From Rhodosalinus halophilus (GTDB taxonomy: Bacteria > Pseudomonadota > Alphaproteobacteria > Rhodobacterales > Rhodobacteraceae): a DNA stretch of 64,000 nt. The DNA is taken from the NCBI RefSeq assembly GCF_003298775.1, contig NZ_QNTQ01000006.1, positions 124,001 through 188,000 of the forward strand. The letters are read 5' to 3'. A model generated the notes under the pieces. The model worked only from the letters and a program-made list of their open reading frames with translations, searched no databases and was not told the DNA's origin. Below are positions 1-8,125 of the stretch, piece by piece (position 1 is the stretch's first letter; each line of letters opens with the position of its first letter). Both the position numbers and the translations under genes were made by a program.

Positions 1-155
1 AACTGCACATGCTGGTCTTTCCCAATCCCTGCTACGCGGGAGAGGAGGTGCGCCTGGAGGTCACGCAGGAAGAGGAGGGGGCGCCGGTCTTTCTGCGCGC
101 GATCCGGGCGATCGACGACAGCGAGCTGCTGATCGGCGAGCTGGAGGTGCAGTGA
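1..155 (+). CDS. 3' end of a probable hotdog-fold (MaoC-like) protein, partial
   Basis: Only the last 50 codons are present, read in the frame that ends with TGA at 153-155. The peptide alternates short beta-strands and turns and ends in IGELEVQ, like the final strands of hotdog-fold thioesterases and dehydratases. The next gene is also hotdog-like and starts inside this stop codon, so the two are probably co-translated and may form a heterodimer. The family assignment is an inference from a short tail. Confidence 0.5.
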   Translation, partial: LHMLVFPNPCYAGEEVRLEVTQEEEGAPVFLRAIRAIDDSELLIGELEVQ

Positions 156-505
156 TGGAGGTCGGCGCGAGCGCGGAACTGACCCGGACCTTTTCCCGCG
201 CCGAGGTCGAGGCGCTGTCGCATCTCGCCGGAACCGGGGTGCGCGAGAACGTGCCCGAGCCGCTGATCGGCGGGATGATCTCCTGCCTTCTGGGCACGCG
301 GCTTCCCGGGCACGGCACCAACTGGCTCAAGCAGGATCTGCAGTTCCTCGAGGCCGTGCCGATCGGCGCCGAGCTGACCGCACGGGTCGAGGTCACGCGG
401 GTGCGACCGGAGAAGTCGCTGATCGACCTGTGGGCGAGCGTGCGCACGGCGGGTGGCACGCTCGTCTGCGAGGGGCGCTCGCTGGTGCTCGCGCGCGGGC
501 GCTGA
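155..505 (+). CDS. MaoC-like hotdog protein without the usual catalytic Asp-His pair
   Basis: This 116-residue protein has the size and strand pattern of a single-hotdog (R)-specific enoyl-CoA hydratase. It opens with TRTFSRAEVEALSHLAG, which matches the entry to the hydratase fold. In active members a loop of the form D-x-N-P-x-H follows. Here that stretch is shortened to TGVRENVPEPLIGGMIS and contains neither the Asp nor the His. It may therefore be a structural partner of the preceding hotdog protein, or act on another acyl substrate. ATG 155 overlaps the upstream stop. A GTG one codon earlier (152) is also possible. Confidence 0.6.
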   Translation: MEVGASAELTRTFSRAEVEALSHLAGTGVRENVPEPLIGGMISCLLGTRLPGHGTNWLKQDLQFLEAVPIGAELTARVEVTRVRPEKSLIDLWASVRTAGGTLVCEGRSLVLARGR

Positions 506-521
506 CGCCTCCCGGCGCCGG

Positions 522-1331
522 TCAGAGGCGTGCGCGGCGCGCGGGCAGGGGCCGCGCCTGCCTTGCCGCGCTTTCCGCGGCGATCCGGGCGACCAGCGCG
601 GCGAAGGCCTCCGGTTCCTCGAGATGCGGGCTGTGGCCCGACCGGGCGAAGCGGTGGACACGGCCGCCGGGCACCGCCTGCGCGACCCAGTGCGCAGTCT
701 CGGGCGGATAGACGCGGCTGCGCGCACCGTAGGCCGCGGTCAGCGGCACGCCGCTGAGCGCGGCGAGATCCTCCCGCGCGTCCATCGCCAGAAGCTCGCG
801 CCAGAGCGCGGCCATCGCGGCGCCGTCGTTGTCGCGCACCCAGCGCGCCGCGCGCTCCACCAGCGCGTCCGGCGCGCCGGGGGCGAACATGCTGCGGGCG
901 ATGGCATCGGCACCGGCCGCCCAGTCGCCCGGCACGGGCAGCGGCGCGCCCTCCTGCTGCCGCAGCCCGAGCCGCCAGTCGGGGCCATTGCGGAGCCGCG
1001 GGCCCATCTCGACCGAGAGCATCGCCGCGATCCGCTCCGACCCGTGCCGCGCGCCGAGGCGCCATGCCACCGCCGCGCCCATCGACCAGCCGACCAGCGT
1101 CACCCGGTCGAGACCCCTGGCGTCGAGCAGGCGTGCCAGGGCATCCGCCGCGGCACCGATCCCGCCCGGTCGCTCGCGCGCGCCGCCGTGCCCCGGCAGA
1201 TCCGGCGCGAGGCACCGGAAGCGCCCGGAAAGCCGCGCGATCTGATCGTCGAAGACCGCGCCCCGCATCGTCCAGCCGTGCAGGAACAGGATCGCCGGCC
1301 CCTCGCCCGCGTCGCGGCAGGGCAGGGTCAC
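522..1331 (-). CDS. alpha/beta-fold hydrolase
   Basis: The 269-residue protein has the alpha/beta hydrolase landmarks: an oxyanion-hole HGW near residue 19, a nucleophile elbow GWSMG near residues 83-87 with Ser as nucleophile, and a C-terminal GHSPHLEEP that carries the catalytic His. A cap-like insertion lies between residues about 115 and 185. It is the last gene of the ABC-transporter operon, 4 bases after livM, so it may hydrolyse an ester, amide or thioester related to the imported compound. The substrate cannot be told from sequence. Distant similarity to BioH-type carboxylesterases is expected of the whole family. Confidence 0.8.
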   Translation of the reverse strand: MTLPCRDAGEGPAILFLHGWTMRGAVFDDQIARLSGRFRCLAPDLPGHGGARERPGGIGAAADALARLLDARGLDRVTLVGWSMGAAVAWRLGARHGSERIAAMLSVEMGPRLRNGPDWRLGLRQQEGAPLPVPGDWAAGADAIARSMFAPGAPDALVERAARWVRDNDGAAMAALWRELLAMDAREDLAALSGVPLTAAYGARSRVYPPETAHWVAQAVPGGRVHRFARSGHSPHLEEPEAFAALVARIAAESAARQARPLPARRARL

Positions 1332-1335
1332 CGGA

Positions 1336-2391
1336 TCAGCGCCCCTGCCGCAGCCGGCCCACGATGCCGGTGGGGAAGAAATAGACCGACAGGACGAACA
1401 GGATGCCCAGCCACAGCAGCCAGCGATCGGCGCTGAGCAGCTCGGGCAGGATCGGAACCCCCTCGAAGGCGCCGGCGCCCAGCCCCATCAGCTCCTGCAG
1501 GTAGTTCTGCGCGATCAGCAGCAGCACGGCCCCGATCACCGCGCCGTACATCGTCCCCATGCCGCCGATCACCACCATCAGCAGGATGTCGAGCATGATG
1601 TCGAAGCTGAGCACCGCATCGGGGCCCACGTAGCGGATCCAGACGGCGTAGAGCGCCCCGGCGAAGGCCGCCACGGCGGCCGAGATGCAGGTCGCCGTCG
1701 TGCGGTAGGCCACGACGCGATAACCGATCGACTCGGCGCGAAAGTCGTTCTCGCGGATCGCCTGCAGCACGCGGCCGAAGGGCGAGTTCACGATCCTCAG
1801 CAGCAGCAGGAAAAGCGCCAGAGAGGCGAGGAAGACGAGGTAGTAATTCAGCAGCTTCCCGTTCAGCCGCACTCCGAAGAGCTCGTCGCCGAAGCGGAAG
1901 GCCGGCGTGAGCTCGCGCGGGATGAGAAAGGTCAGCCCGTCCTCGCCGCCGGTGATCTGGGAAAGCTGGCTTACCAGCACGGCGACCGCCGAGGCGACGG
2001 CAAGGGTGATCATCGCGAAGAAGATCGCCCGAACCCGGAGCGAGAAGAGCGCGATCAGGAAGGCGAAAACCGCGGCCAGCGCCGCGCCCGCCAGCGTCCC
2101 CACCGCCAGCGCGTCGAAGCCGCGCCCCATGTGCACCGAGGCCAGCGCCACGCCATATGCGCCCATGCCGAAGAACATGGTGTGCGCGAAGCTGACGATG
2201 CCGGTGTAGCCCAGGAGCAGGTCGTAGCTCGCCACCAGAACGATGAAGATGCAGATGCGCGCGGCCGTGTCCACCGAGCGGATGCCGGGAAAGAGGAAGG
2301 GCGCGAAGGCCAGCGCGATCAGGATCGCCAGCAGGATGAGGGCCAGCAGCGGACTGCGGGGGCTGTCGCCCGAAAGGAGTTTCACCAGCAT
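1336..2391 (-). CDS. livM: branched-chain amino acid-type ABC transporter permease LivM
   Basis: A 351-residue inner-membrane permease with about nine hydrophobic segments. It carries the LivM-typical GYTGIVSFAHTMFFGMGAYG near residues 60-80 and the cytoplasmic coupling region around NDFRAESIGYRVVAYR. It pairs with LivH to form the channel of a HAAT-family importer. It starts one base after the livH stop and is followed at once by the alpha/beta hydrolase. The real substrate may be an aromatic or short organic acid rather than an amino acid, because this transporter family has drifted widely. Confidence 0.92.
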   Translation of the reverse strand: MLVKLLSGDSPRSPLLALILLAILIALAFAPFLFPGIRSVDTAARICIFIVLVASYDLLLGYTGIVSFAHTMFFGMGAYGVALASVHMGRGFDALAVGTLAGAALAAVFAFLIALFSLRVRAIFFAMITLAVASAVAVLVSQLSQITGGEDGLTFLIPRELTPAFRFGDELFGVRLNGKLLNYYLVFLASLALFLLLLRIVNSPFGRVLQAIRENDFRAESIGYRVVAYRTTATCISAAVAAFAGALYAVWIRYVGPDAVLSFDIMLDILLMVVIGGMGTMYGAVIGAVLLLIAQNYLQELMGLGAGAFEGVPILPELLSADRWLLWLGILFVLSVYFFPTGIVGRLRQGR

Positions 2392-2392
2392 G

Positions 2393-3457
2393 TCATTTCG
2401 CCTTCACGACCGGGATCATGCCCTGCGGGCGCCACATCAGGATCGCCACCATGAGCGCGATGTTCGACACCAGCGCCGCCTTGGGCTCGAGAAAGGCCAC
2501 ATAGTTCTGCATCAGCCCCACCAGCAGCGCGCCGATGAAACAGCCCTCGACCGAGCCCAGCCCGCCGATGATCACCACGATGAAGATCAGGATCATGATC
2601 TCCTGCCCCATGTGCGCGGTGATGAGCTCCTGGTAGAGGCCCCACATCACGCCGCCCAGACCGGCGAGCGCGGAGCCCGCGATGAAGACGCCGATGAAGA
2701 CGCGCCGCAGGCGATAGCCCATCGCCTCGACCATCGGTCCGTTCTCGACGCCGGCGCGCACGATCAACCCGATCTTGGTGCGCCGCAGCACCAGCCGCAT
2801 GGCGATGAAGAGCGCAAGCCCGATGCCCACGGCGACAAGCCGGTATTTCTCAAGCGCCGCGCCCGCGAAGGTCACCGCGCCCTGCAGCGCCTCGGGGCGC
2901 AGGATGTAGATCTCCTCGGGGCCCCAGAGCACGACGATCAGCTGCTCGATCACGATGAGCCCGCCCATGGTGACGAGGATCTGCTTGAGATGCGCGCCAT
3001 AGACAGGCTTCACGATCACCCGCTCGAAGGCCCAGCCCAGCGCGCCGGTGGCCACCATCGCGGCGATCACCGCGGCCAGCATGGCGAGCAGGTTGAGCAT
3101 CAGGCTGGGCGCCTCGGTCATATTCGCCAGCACCAGGAGCATCGAGACGCCCACGAAGGCGCCCACCGAGACGAAGGCGCCGTGACCGAAGTTGATCACG
3201 TCCATCAGCCCGAAGACGAGCGTGAGCCCCGAGGCCATGATGAAGATCATCATCCCCATCGCCAGCCCGGAGACCGTCAGCGTCAGCCACGACGAGGTGG
3301 AGGGGATCGCGAGCCAGCCCAGCACCGCCAGCACCGGCACCAGCAGGAAGGGCATCCAGGGCGCGAGGCGGTCCGTCAGCCCCGCCCGCGTCATCGTGGG
3401 CCTGTGCGCGACCTCGTCCCCGGCCGGCGGCGCCTCCCTCTGTTCGGCATGTGCCAT
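2393..3457 (-). CDS. livH: branched-chain amino acid-type ABC transporter permease LivH
   Basis: A 354-residue permease with an extended hydrophilic N-terminus (about 35 residues) before the first membrane segment. The LivH signature FGLMDVINFGHGAFVSVG lies near residues 80-97. The coupling helix contains NGPMVEAMGYRLRRV. The ATG at 3457 has only a weak purine-rich stretch upstream. An internal ATG at 3394, which would remove the charged leader, is an alternative start. The gene follows livF after 105 bases in the minus direction and precedes livM by one base. Confidence 0.92.
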   Translation of the reverse strand: MAHAEQREAPPAGDEVAHRPTMTRAGLTDRLAPWMPFLLVPVLAVLGWLAIPSTSSWLTLTVSGLAMGMMIFIMASGLTLVFGLMDVINFGHGAFVSVGAFVGVSMLLVLANMTEAPSLMLNLLAMLAAVIAAMVATGALGWAFERVIVKPVYGAHLKQILVTMGGLIVIEQLIVVLWGPEEIYILRPEALQGAVTFAGAALEKYRLVAVGIGLALFIAMRLVLRRTKIGLIVRAGVENGPMVEAMGYRLRRVFIGVFIAGSALAGLGGVMWGLYQELITAHMGQEIMILIFIVVIIGGLGSVEGCFIGALLVGLMQNYVAFLEPKAALVSNIALMVAILMWRPQGMIPVVKAK

Positions 3458-3562
3458 CGCGTGTCCCGCTCTAATCCCCTGCTGCCCGGCACCCGCTCCA
3501 CGCGCCGCGCCGCCAATTCAATGATCTCTGGACGCGCCGCGCGCGCCCGCAGCCGCGCGCGC

Positions 3563-4285
3563 TCACGCGCCCTCCAGACTCAGGCCCATCAGCCGCTCCT
3601 GCAGGGCCGCGTCGCCCGCCAGCTCGGCCATGCGGCCCGACCAGATCACCCGACCGTCGTCCATCACCTGCACCCCGTCGCCCAGCGCCTTCGCCACCGA
3701 GAAGTTCTGCTCGACCAGGAGGATCGAGGCGCCTTGCGCCTTCAGCTCGCGCAGCGCCCGCGCCATGGTCGAGATGATCGCGGGTGCCAGTCCCTTCGTG
3801 GGCTCGTCGATCAGGTAGAGCCGCCGCTCCTCGATCATCGCGCGGGCGATCGAGAGCATCTGCTTCTGCCCGCCGGACAGGTTGCCGGCAGCACTGGACC
3901 AGAAGGTCTTGAGCGGCGGAAAGACCGAAAAGATCCAGTCGCGCCGCGCAGGGTCGATCGGCCCCGTGACCGCGGCCAGCACCATGTTCTCCTCGACGCT
4001 GAGATTGGCGAAGATGCCCATGTCCTCGGGCACGTAGCCAACGCCCATCCGCGCGATGTCGGGCGTGGGCGTGCGCGCGATGTCGGTCCCGTCCAGCAGG
4101 ATCCGCCCCTCGCGCGCCCGCCAGTGCCCCATCACAGTCTTGAGCGTCGTGGTCTTGCCCACGCCGTTGCGGCCCAGCAGCATGGTGACCTCGCCCGCCG
4201 GCACGGTCAGGTCCACGCCCTGCAGGACATGGTACTGGGCGATGTCGGTGAAGACGCCCTCGAGCGACAGGATCGGCTCAGGCAA
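3563..4285 (-). CDS. livF: ABC transporter ATP-binding protein LivF
   Basis: A 240-residue ABC ATPase with Walker A GRNGVGKTTTLK (about residues 38-49), signature NLSGGQKQML (near 135), Walker B YLIDEPTKGL and a switch His region replaced by VEQN, as usual in LivF. The start is TTG at 4285, which overlaps the livG stop by 8 bases and has AGGAG seven bases upstream. Translation is thus probably coupled to livG. With LivG it powers the LivHM channel. Confidence 0.9.
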   Translation of the reverse strand: MPEPILSLEGVFTDIAQYHVLQGVDLTVPAGEVTMLLGRNGVGKTTTLKTVMGHWRAREGRILLDGTDIARTPTPDIARMGVGYVPEDMGIFANLSVEENMVLAAVTGPIDPARRDWIFSVFPPLKTFWSSAAGNLSGGQKQMLSIARAMIEERRLYLIDEPTKGLAPAIISTMARALRELKAQGASILLVEQNFSVAKALGDGVQVMDDGRVIWSGRMAELAGDAALQERLMGLSLEGA

Positions 4286-5042
4286 TGTCCAGCTCCTTGC
4301 CCATGTAGGCCTCCTGCACCACGTCCGAGGCCATGACCTCGGCCGGCGCGCCGTCGGCGGCGAGCGCGCCGTTGTGCAGCACGACGATGCGGTCGGCGAG
4401 GCTGCGGATCACGTCCATCTTGTGCTCGACCAGCAGGATGGTGCGGTCGGTCTGCGCCTTGAGCCGCGCAATCAGGTCAAGCACCACGGGTGCCTCGTCC
4501 ACGCTCATCCCCGCCGTGGGCTCGTCGAACATGTAGACCAGCGGGTCGAGCGCGATCAGCAGCGCCACCTCCAGCTTGCGCTGGTTGCCGTGCGACAGCT
4601 CGCTCACCTTGTAGCCGGAAAGCGGCATCATGCGCACTGAATCGAGGATCTCCTCGGCGCGGTTGGTCAGCTCCACATGGCTCGCCGCAGTCGAGAAAAG
4701 CGCGAAGCCCATCCGCCGCTTCGACTGGATCACCAGCCGCACGTTTTCCAGAACGGTGAGATTGGGAAAGAGATTGGTCAGCTGAAAGGCACGTCCGATG
4801 CCGAGGTCGCAGCGCCGCGAAACGCCCGCGCGGGTGATGTCCTGCCCGTTCAGCACGACGCGCCCCGCGCTCGCCGGGATCTGCCCCGAGATCAGGTTGA
4901 AATAGGTGGTCTTGCCGGCCCCGTTCGGCCCCACGATCGCGCAGAGCTCGCCGGTCCGGAAGGTGCAGCTCACCGCATCCACGGCGACATGCCCGCCGAA
5001 GCGCACCGTCAGGTCACGGGTCTCGAGAATGGGATGGGTCAT
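4278..5042 (-). CDS. livG: ABC transporter ATP-binding protein LivG
   Basis: A 254-residue ABC ATPase with Walker A GPNGAGKTTYFN (about residues 36-47), signature ELSHGNQRKLEVALLIA, Walker B PLVYMFDEPTAGMS and switch VEHKMD. ATG 5042 is chosen because GGCGGAG sits at a good distance upstream. The open frame continues to a TTG at 5063, but that start is less likely. The non-standard signature (SHGNQ rather than SGGQ) is typical of LivG. Confidence 0.92.
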   Translation of the reverse strand: MTHPILETRDLTVRFGGHVAVDAVSCTFRTGELCAIVGPNGAGKTTYFNLISGQIPASAGRVVLNGQDITRAGVSRRCDLGIGRAFQLTNLFPNLTVLENVRLVIQSKRRMGFALFSTAASHVELTNRAEEILDSVRMMPLSGYKVSELSHGNQRKLEVALLIALDPLVYMFDEPTAGMSVDEAPVVLDLIARLKAQTDRTILLVEHKMDVIRSLADRIVVLHNGALAADGAPAEVMASDVVQEAYMGKELDIA

Positions 5043-5073
5043 CGCCAGCACTCCGCCGGGCAAACGGCCCGGT

Positions 5074-5131
5074 GCTTCTTCTTGGAAGGAAATATCCCGG
5101 GGGAGTCGCCCGCCCCGTGTCGGGGCGGGCG
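5074..5131. repeat. GGGATATTT-type dispersed repeat next to an 11-bp GC hairpin
   Basis: Between the substrate-binding protein gene and livG lies a perfect 11-bp stem (5107-5117 with 5121-5131, loop TGT). Next to it, read on the minus strand, is a GGGATATTTCCTTCCAAGAA element. Related elements occur at 15564, 21068 and 50521. On the minus strand the hairpin comes first and could reduce read-through from the abundant binding-protein mRNA into livG, as is common in ABC importer operons. Confidence 0.6.
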
Positions 5132-5157
5132 GCGGGGGCAGCGCTCCCTCTTCGGCG

Positions 5158-6330
5158 TCACTGGTTGCGAACCGGGATCGGCAGATCCTCGATGGTGAGC
5201 TCGCGCACCAGCTCCGGGATCGCCCATTCCACGCCGTCCTCCACCTTGATGCGGAAGTGATACATGGACTGCAGCGCCTGGTGATCCTCTTCGCGGAAGC
5301 GCATGGTGCCCTTGGGCGTCTCCCATTCCATGCCTTCCATCGTCGCGATCAGCTCCTCCGTGTCGGTCGAGCCCGCGCGCCGGATCGCCTCGACCACGGC
5401 GATGCCGGCGGCCATGCCGCCCGCGGTGAAGAAGTCCGGCGGGCCGCCGAAGCGCTCCTGGTGGGTCTCGACGAGCCAGTCGTTCACCGGGTTGTCCGGG
5501 ATCTCGTAATAATAATAGGTCGCCCCCTCCATGCCGGGGAACTGCTTGTAGGCCGACATCGCGGCGAGGATGTTGCCCCCCGTCGCGATCTCGATGCCGT
5601 AGCGCGACGGGTCCATCGCCTGGATCTTGCCCATCGGGTTGCCGCCGCCGGCCCAGACGATGAAGAGCTTCTTGTCGCCCTCGACGTCCTCCATCGCGTT
5701 GAAGATGCGCTCGGCCGCCGCGGTGAAGTCGGTCGTGTCGGTCGGCACGTATTCCTCGTGCACGATCTCGGCCTCGGTGCCCTCGAGCGCCTCCCTGAAG
5801 GCGGCGATGCCGTCGCGGCCGAAGGCGTAGTCCTGCGCCAGCGTGGCGATCTTCACGTCGGGCCCGGCCAGCGCGATGGCGTTGGACACCGCGTCCTGCG
5901 AGCTGTTGCGCCCGGTGCGGAAGATGTAGCGGTTCCAGTTCGACCCGGTGATCGAATCGGCCACCGCCGGCTCGACGAGCAGGATGCGCTCGTACTCCTG
6001 CGCGACCGGCAGCATGGCGAGCGCCACGCCCGAGCTGACGGGCCCGACGGCGATATGCGCGTCGTCGTCGCCATAGGCCTCGGCCAGCAGTGCGCGCCCG
6101 CGGGCGGGGTCGAGCTGGGTGTCCTTCTCGATGACGGTGATGGGCTCGCCGTCGATCTCCATCGTGCCGTCGGTGGCGTATTCGAGGCCCAGCATCAGCC
6201 CGTCGTGGGACTGCTTCGCGTAGGCCTCGAGCGGGCCGGTCTTGCCGTAGACATGGGCGATCCGGATCTCCGCGGACGCGGCCCCGGCCAGCGCCAGGGC
6301 GGCCGCCCCGGCGAGCAGAATGCGTTTCAT
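5158..6330 (-). CDS. periplasmic substrate-binding protein of a Liv-type ABC transporter
   Basis: A 390-residue periplasmic binding protein (Peripla_BP_6 type). A signal peptide MKRILLAGAAALALAGAASA precedes the mature start EIRIAHVYGKTGPLEAY. GGAGGA lies four bases upstream of ATG 6330, which fixes the start over a longer open frame. It is the first gene of the operon with livG, livF, livH, livM and the hydrolase. The ligand is unknown. The AHVYGKTGPLEAYAKQ opening is the usual ligand-loop region of this family. Confidence 0.9.
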   Translation of the reverse strand: MKRILLAGAAALALAGAASAEIRIAHVYGKTGPLEAYAKQSHDGLMLGLEYATDGTMEIDGEPITVIEKDTQLDPARGRALLAEAYGDDDAHIAVGPVSSGVALAMLPVAQEYERILLVEPAVADSITGSNWNRYIFRTGRNSSQDAVSNAIALAGPDVKIATLAQDYAFGRDGIAAFREALEGTEAEIVHEEYVPTDTTDFTAAAERIFNAMEDVEGDKKLFIVWAGGGNPMGKIQAMDPSRYGIEIATGGNILAAMSAYKQFPGMEGATYYYYEIPDNPVNDWLVETHQERFGGPPDFFTAGGMAAGIAVVEAIRRAGSTDTEELIATMEGMEWETPKGTMRFREEDHQALQSMYHFRIKVEDGVEWAIPELVRELTIEDLPIPVRNQ

Positions 6331-6370
6331 CGACTCCTCCCTCGATGCGCAGTGCGCGTTGCTATGTGAA

Positions 6371-6399
6371 TGTTGAATCATTGTTCATGTTTTTGTCAA
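6371..6399 (-). promoter_or_regulatory. candidate promoter of the ABC transporter operon with a TGAA/TTCA dyad
   Basis: On the minus strand a consensus -35 hexamer TTGACA (6399-6394) stands 17 bases before a weaker TCAACA. An imperfect dyad TGAA-N6-TTCA (6374-6387) lies between and over the -10 region, in a locally AT-rich stretch. The dyad could be an operator. No regulator gene is adjacent. Confidence 0.4.
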
Positions 6400-6455
6400 G
6401 CCTGCAGCTTGGGAGGGGGTGGCGGCGCCGGGCGCGCGTGCGTATCAGGGCGCCC

Positions 6456-6788
6456 ATGGCAGCCAAGGATCAGCCCGTGTTCACCCTGCTCGTCGAGGCC
6501 GGGCGCAAGCCCGGCGACGGGCTTCCCGAGGGCGCCAGCGGGGCCGCGCTGCTGTGCTACGCCGGTGGCGTGGACGAGGCGGAGGCGGTGCGCGAGACCG
6601 TGGCGGTGCTGCGGCAGGCCGGGCTTTCCGTGCTCGACGTCACCGGCTACGGCACCGCCGACGAACGGCACGCGCAGGGCCACGAGATCGATGCGCAGGA
6701 AGCCGGCCTGATGGCGCGTGCCGCCGCCGAGAACGCGGTGATCGTGGCGCAGGTGACCCCCTTTTTCGACGACGCGACCGGCGGCTGA
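6456..6788 (+). CDS. conserved-looking hypothetical protein upstream of dapE
   Basis: A 110-residue soluble acidic protein with no signal peptide or membrane segment. I do not recognise a domain. The alternation of short strands ([27 protein letters not shown]) with helices suggests a small alpha/beta fold. ATG 6456 is chosen because upstream codons in the frame look non-coding. The gene ends 53 bases before dapE on the same strand and may share its promoter. Confidence 0.6.
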   Translation: MAAKDQPVFTLLVEAGRKPGDGLPEGASGAALLCYAGGVDEAEAVRETVAVLRQAGLSVLDVTGYGTADERHAQGHEIDAQEAGLMARAAAENAVIVAQVTPFFDDATGG

Positions 6789-6841
6789 ATTTGCGCGCGC
6801 CGGAGCGTCGCGCTACGCCCCTTCGACCAGGAGTGCCGTCC

Positions 6842-7987
6842 ATGCCCACCGATCCCGTTGCCCTGACCGCCGAACTGATCCGCTGCCCCTCCGTCACGCC
6901 GGAAGAGGGTGGTGCGCTCACCCTTCTGGCCGAACGTCTGGCGGCCGCGGGGTTCGAGTGCCATCGCGCGGACCGGGGCGGCGTCGCGAATCTCTTCGCC
7001 CGCTGGGGGGCCAGAGACGCCGCGCGCCGATTCGGGTTCAACGGCCATACCGACGTGGTTCCGGTGGGCGACGCCGGGGCCTGGAGCGTGCCGCCCTTCG
7101 GCGCCGAGCGGCGCGACGGGCAGCTCTGGGGGCGGGGCGCCACCGACATGAAATCCGGCGTCGCGGCCTTCGCGGCCGCGGCCATCGACTTCGTCACCGA
7201 GACCCCGCCCGAAGACGGTGCGGTGATCCTCGCCATCACCGGCGACGAGGAGGGGCCCGCGGTGGACGGCACGGCGGCGCTACTCGACTGGATGGCGGCG
7301 CAGGGTGAATCGATGTCGGTCTGCCTGGTGGGCGAGCCCACCAGCCGCGAGCGGCTGGGCGACACGGTGAAGATCGGGCGCCGCGGCTCGCTCTCGGCCT
7401 TCTTCACGGTGACGGGCAGGCAGGGCCATTCGGCCTATCCGCACCGGGCCCGGAACCCGTTGCCGGCGCTCGTCCGGCTGATGGACCGGCTGGCCTCGGC
7501 TCGGCTCGACGAGGGCACGGAGCATTTCGACCCGTCGACGCTGGCGGTCGTCACCATCGACACGGGCAATCCGGCGACCAACGTGATCCCGGCCCAGGGG
7601 CGCGCCACGGTCAACATCCGCTTCAACGACCGGCACACGGGCGAGAGCCTCACACGCTGGCTCGAGTCGGAGGCGGCGGAGGTCGCGGCGGCCTTCGGCG
7701 TCGAGATCGCGATCGAGGTCAAGCGCTCGGGCGAGGCTTTCCTGACCCCGCCCGGCGCGCTGTCCGAGCTCGTGACACGGGCGGTGGAGGCGGAGACGGG
7801 CGTGCGTCCGGAGCTCTCAACCTCTGGCGGCACGTCCGACGCGCGCTTCGTCAAGGATCACTGCGCGGTCGTCGAGTTCGGGCTGACCGGGCGGACAATG
7901 CACCAGGTCGACGAACACGTGCCGGAGGCGGAAGTCACCGCGCTCAAGGCGATCTACAGACGCATCCTGCGCGATTACTTCGGCTGA
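6842..7987 (+). CDS. dapE: succinyl-diaminopimelate desuccinylase
   Basis: A 381-residue M20-family amidohydrolase that releases succinate from N-succinyl-LL-diaminopimelate in lysine and peptidoglycan-precursor synthesis. Metal ligands are visible: H69 and D71 in [11 protein letters not shown]102 in [10 protein letters not shown]136 and E137 in TGDEEGP, and a C-terminal His in [12 protein letters not shown]. The dimerisation domain contains [19 protein letters not shown] at 6829 precedes ATG 6842. The preceding step, dapD, is in the window at 33.9 kb. Confidence 0.95.
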   Translation: MPTDPVALTAELIRCPSVTPEEGGALTLLAERLAAAGFECHRADRGGVANLFARWGARDAARRFGFNGHTDVVPVGDAGAWSVPPFGAERRDGQLWGRGATDMKSGVAAFAAAAIDFVTETPPEDGAVILAITGDEEGPAVDGTAALLDWMAAQGESMSVCLVGEPTSRERLGDTVKIGRRGSLSAFFTVTGRQGHSAYPHRARNPLPALVRLMDRLASARLDEGTEHFDPSTLAVVTIDTGNPATNVIPAQGRATVNIRFNDRHTGESLTRWLESEAAEVAAAFGVEIAIEVKRSGEAFLTPPGALSELVTRAVEAETGVRPELSTSGGTSDARFVKDHCAVVEFGLTGRTMHQVDEHVPEAEVTALKAIYRRILRDYFG

Positions 7988-7989
7988 CG

Positions 7990-8025
7990 CCGGCGAGGAT
8001 TCTTCGATCGAAGAATCCTCGCCGG
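7990..8025. terminator. 36-bp perfect palindrome after dapE
   Basis: The sequence CCGGCGAGGATTCTTCGA (7990-8007) is followed at once by its exact reverse complement (8008-8025), starting two bases after the dapE stop. As RNA it would fold into a very stable hairpin, although there is no T-run. A degenerate relative with the core TTCGTACGA lies at about 8043-8066. It may act as a terminator, an mRNA 3' stabiliser or a member of a dispersed palindrome family. Confidence 0.75.
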
Positions 8026-8125
8026 TCCCAAATGGGCGCCCGCGGATCTTCGTACGAGAATTCGCAGCCCCCGCGTCGCCCCTTTTCGCGGTGACGCCGC
8101 ACGCGGCGCGTGATACGCGACAGGC

